Assembly (NCBI GenBank): GCA_002389385.1
Contig: DGOK01000094.1
Coordinates: forward strand, 1-6,746
Direction of reading: 5' to 3'
Length of the DNA stretch: 6,746 nt
Source: Rhodospirillaceae bacterium UBA4468
Lineage (GTDB): Bacteria; Pseudomonadota; Alphaproteobacteria; Rhodospirillales; Casp-alpha2
In this document: piece after piece, positions 5,618-6,746 of the stretch
Layout of the letters: every line of letters starts with the position of its first letter
Position numbering within the stretch: position 1 is the first letter of the stretch
Position numbers and translations under genes: made by a program
Notes under the pieces: generated by a model
Databases searched by the model: none
Told to the model about the DNA's origin: nothing
What the model saw: the letters and a program-made list of their open reading frames with translations, nothing else

Positions 5618-6631
5618 GTGCAGGCAAATTCTTCATTTTATGGCGACGAGGTTTTTATTATCGCTGAGGTTGGCAATAACCACGAGGGAGATTTCACCCT
5701 CGCTCAGGATATGGTGGGACTGGCTGCCGAAGCTGGCGTTGATGCCGTTAAGTTTCAGACTATCATCCCCGAGTTACTTGTGAACCGAAGCGATGAGCCA
5801 CGGTTCTCGACATTGAAAAAATTCCAACTCAGTTATGATCAGTTCGAAACGTTGGCCAAGCAGGCTCATGATGTCGGCATTAAATTTTTATCAACGCCCT
5901 TCGATATTGAGAGTGCGGCATTCTTGGGTACAATTGCGGATGGTCTTAAAATCGCTTCGAGCGACAATATATTTTATGCCTTGATTGATGCTGCTGCGCG
6001 CACGGGCAAGCCCTTGATCATCTCAACAGGCCTAGCCGATGAGGACGATGTTCGGCTTGCTGTCCAATGTGTAGAAACGGCATGGCGTGGGCGTATTCCT
6101 CTTGAGCAACTAGGGTTACTGCATTGTGTGAGCAATTACCCGACGACAGCGAATAACGCCAACATCGGCGCGATTGCATCGCTTAAAGCTGAGTTCCCCG
6201 CACAAACCATTGGTTACTCAGATCACACCATCGGCATTGAAGCCGCGCGTCTTGCAGTTGGCGTTGGCGCTAAAATTATTGAAAAGCATTTCACCATTGC
6301 CAATGACCATTCGGATTACCGCGACCATCAATTGTCTGCTGACCCCGCCACAATGAACCAATTGGTTTGTGAAATTCGCATGGCCAGTGAGTTGATGGGA
6401 AGTGGCGCCATTGAACTTTCGGACTGCGAAGTCGATATGGCATCAGCTGTTCGGCGTTCCATCGTAGCGGCTGAAAATTTAAGCGCTGGCACTACGGTGA
6501 CAGAAAAAGACCTGAATTGGACCCGACCCGCTGGCGGCATGGCACCGGGTGAGGAACGTGACATTATAGGCAAGCGCCTTAAATCCGCCTTGTCACAAGG
6601 CGATGCTTTCACACCCGAAATATTGGAATAG
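5618..6631 (+). CDS. neuB: NeuB-family nonulosonic (sialic) acid synthase
   Basis: A 337-residue protein with the full NeuB architecture: a TIM-barrel synthase domain (about 10-265) and a C-terminal SAF domain (about 279-335). Motifs are IAEVGNNHEG (15-24), VKFQ (44-47), STPFD (92-96), KIASSD (111-116), ISTG (135-138), LHCVSNYPT (168-176), GYSDHTIG (199-206) and EKHFT (222-226). His203 and His224 have the 21-residue spacing of the metal-binding histidines of meningococcal NeuB. Arg303 in WTRPAGG matches the SAF-domain arginine that reaches the partner's active site. The family condenses phosphoenolpyruvate with an N-acyl hexosamine (ManNAc or a diacetamido-trideoxyhexose), so the product could be neuraminic, legionaminic, pseudaminic or a related acid. 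The motif DYRDHQLSADP differs from the classical Neu5Ac and PseI forms I recall, so I do not choose. It starts with GTG after AAGAGG (5605-5610). The symbol is used for the family. Confidence 0.93.
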   Translation: MQANSSFYGDEVFIIAEVGNNHEGDFTLAQDMVGLAAEAGVDAVKFQTIIPELLVNRSDEPRFSTLKKFQLSYDQFETLAKQAHDVGIKFLSTPFDIESAAFLGTIADGLKIASSDNIFYALIDAAARTGKPLIISTGLADEDDVRLAVQCVETAWRGRIPLEQLGLLHCVSNYPTTANNANIGAIASLKAEFPAQTIGYSDHTIGIEAARLAVGVGAKIIEKHFTIANDHSDYRDHQLSADPATMNQLVCEIRMASELMGSGAIELSDCEVDMASAVRRSIVAAENLSAGTTVTEKDLNWTRPAGGMAPGEERDIIGKRLKSALSQGDAFTPEILE

Positions 6632-6640
6632 AGTTCCAGC

Positions 6641-6746
6641 ATGTGTGGTATCGCAGGTGCATTTGGCCCATCACCACTGACGCAACAAGGCGTGTCAAAA
6701 GCACTTGCCAGCATGAAGCAACGCGGCCCCGACGCACAGGGATGCA
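6641..6746 (+). CDS. asnB: Glutamine amidotransferase / asparagine synthetase (AsnB-like), N-terminal fragment
   Basis: The reading frame begins MCGIAGAFGP and runs open to the window edge (35 complete codons). Cys2, exposed once Met1 is removed, is the glutaminase nucleophile of class II (Ntn-type) amidotransferases. MCGIAG followed by MKQRGPDAQG (25-34) is the standard start of AsnB-like asparagine synthetases. It lies 9 bases after the NeuB stop, so it is probably co-transcribed. AsnB-like proteins in polysaccharide loci often amidate sugar carboxylates rather than aspartate. The synthetase domain is outside the window, so a GlmS- or PurF-type enzyme is not formally excluded, but the RGPDAQG spacing favours AsnB. 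Confidence 0.88.
   Translation, partial: MCGIAGAFGPSPLTQQGVSKALASMKQRGPDAQGC

Noticed and set aside
6328..6714. A 128-codon leftward frame across the end of the NeuB gene and the start of the AsnB-like gene.
   Set aside because: Both plus-strand genes are supported by conserved motifs; the antisense translation shows no recognisable domain.
1..6746. Cloning junctions: the window begins with AATTC and ends with ATGCA, like cut EcoRI and NsiI ends.
   Set aside because: Uncut GAATTC (3587-3592) and ATGCAT sites (for example near 513) occur inside, and no vector sequence is visible, so chance is the simpler explanation.
1..6746. tRNA or rRNA genes, CRISPR arrays, insertion sequences or prophage genes.
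   Set aside because: No spaced direct repeats, transposase motifs, terminal inverted repeats or RNA-gene signatures were seen on reading both strands.

Overview
The window carries part of a bacterial surface-carbohydrate locus centred on a sialic-acid-family sugar (nonulosonic acid) and on a small dedicated acyl-supply cassette. Closely packed genes with Shine-Dalgarno sites, mid-range base composition and the protein families present point to a Gram-negative bacterium, most likely a proteobacterium. An alphaproteobacterial origin is only an impression from protein style. No ribosomal or other taxonomic marker is present.

Layout. Bases 2-124 hold the open C-terminal end of an upstream gene I cannot identify. 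A rightward series of five genes follows: a 78-residue acyl carrier protein (146-382), a compact acyl-AMP ligase (451-1812), an AAC(3)-fold N-acyltransferase (1838-2644), a FabG-like short-chain reductase (2677-3420) and an unrecognised 204-residue protein (3425-4039). Six bases later, and converging on it, lies a leftward DUF4910/M28-like zinc aminopeptidase (4046-5425). A 192-base AT-rich divergent region (5426-5617) contains a nested inverted repeat and promoter-like elements. Rightward again come a NeuB-family synthase (5618-6631) and, nine bases on, the first 35 codons of a glutamine amidotransferase/asparagine synthetase (6641 to the window end).

How the genes could work together (inference). 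The ligase would activate a short carboxylic acid and load it on the ACP. The reductase would reduce a 3-oxoacyl-ACP to a 3-hydroxyacyl-ACP. The AAC(3)-like enzyme would then move the acyl group to the amino group of a sugar. The NeuB-type enzyme would condense an amino-hexose with phosphoenolpyruvate to give a nonulosonic acid, and the AsnB-like protein could amidate a carboxylate on the product. The unknown 204-residue protein is locked into the acyl operon and may belong to the acyl pathway; its predicted pattern hints weakly at a hot-dog fold. No ketosynthase, phosphopantetheinyl transferase, sugar aminotransferase, CMP-transferase or glycosyltransferase is inside the window, so the substrate and final product cannot be fixed from here.

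The two most useful leads are the ACP/ligase/AAC(3)-like/SDR/unknown cassette as an ACP-dependent sugar N-acylation system, and the symmetric divergent control region between the peptidase and the NeuB gene.
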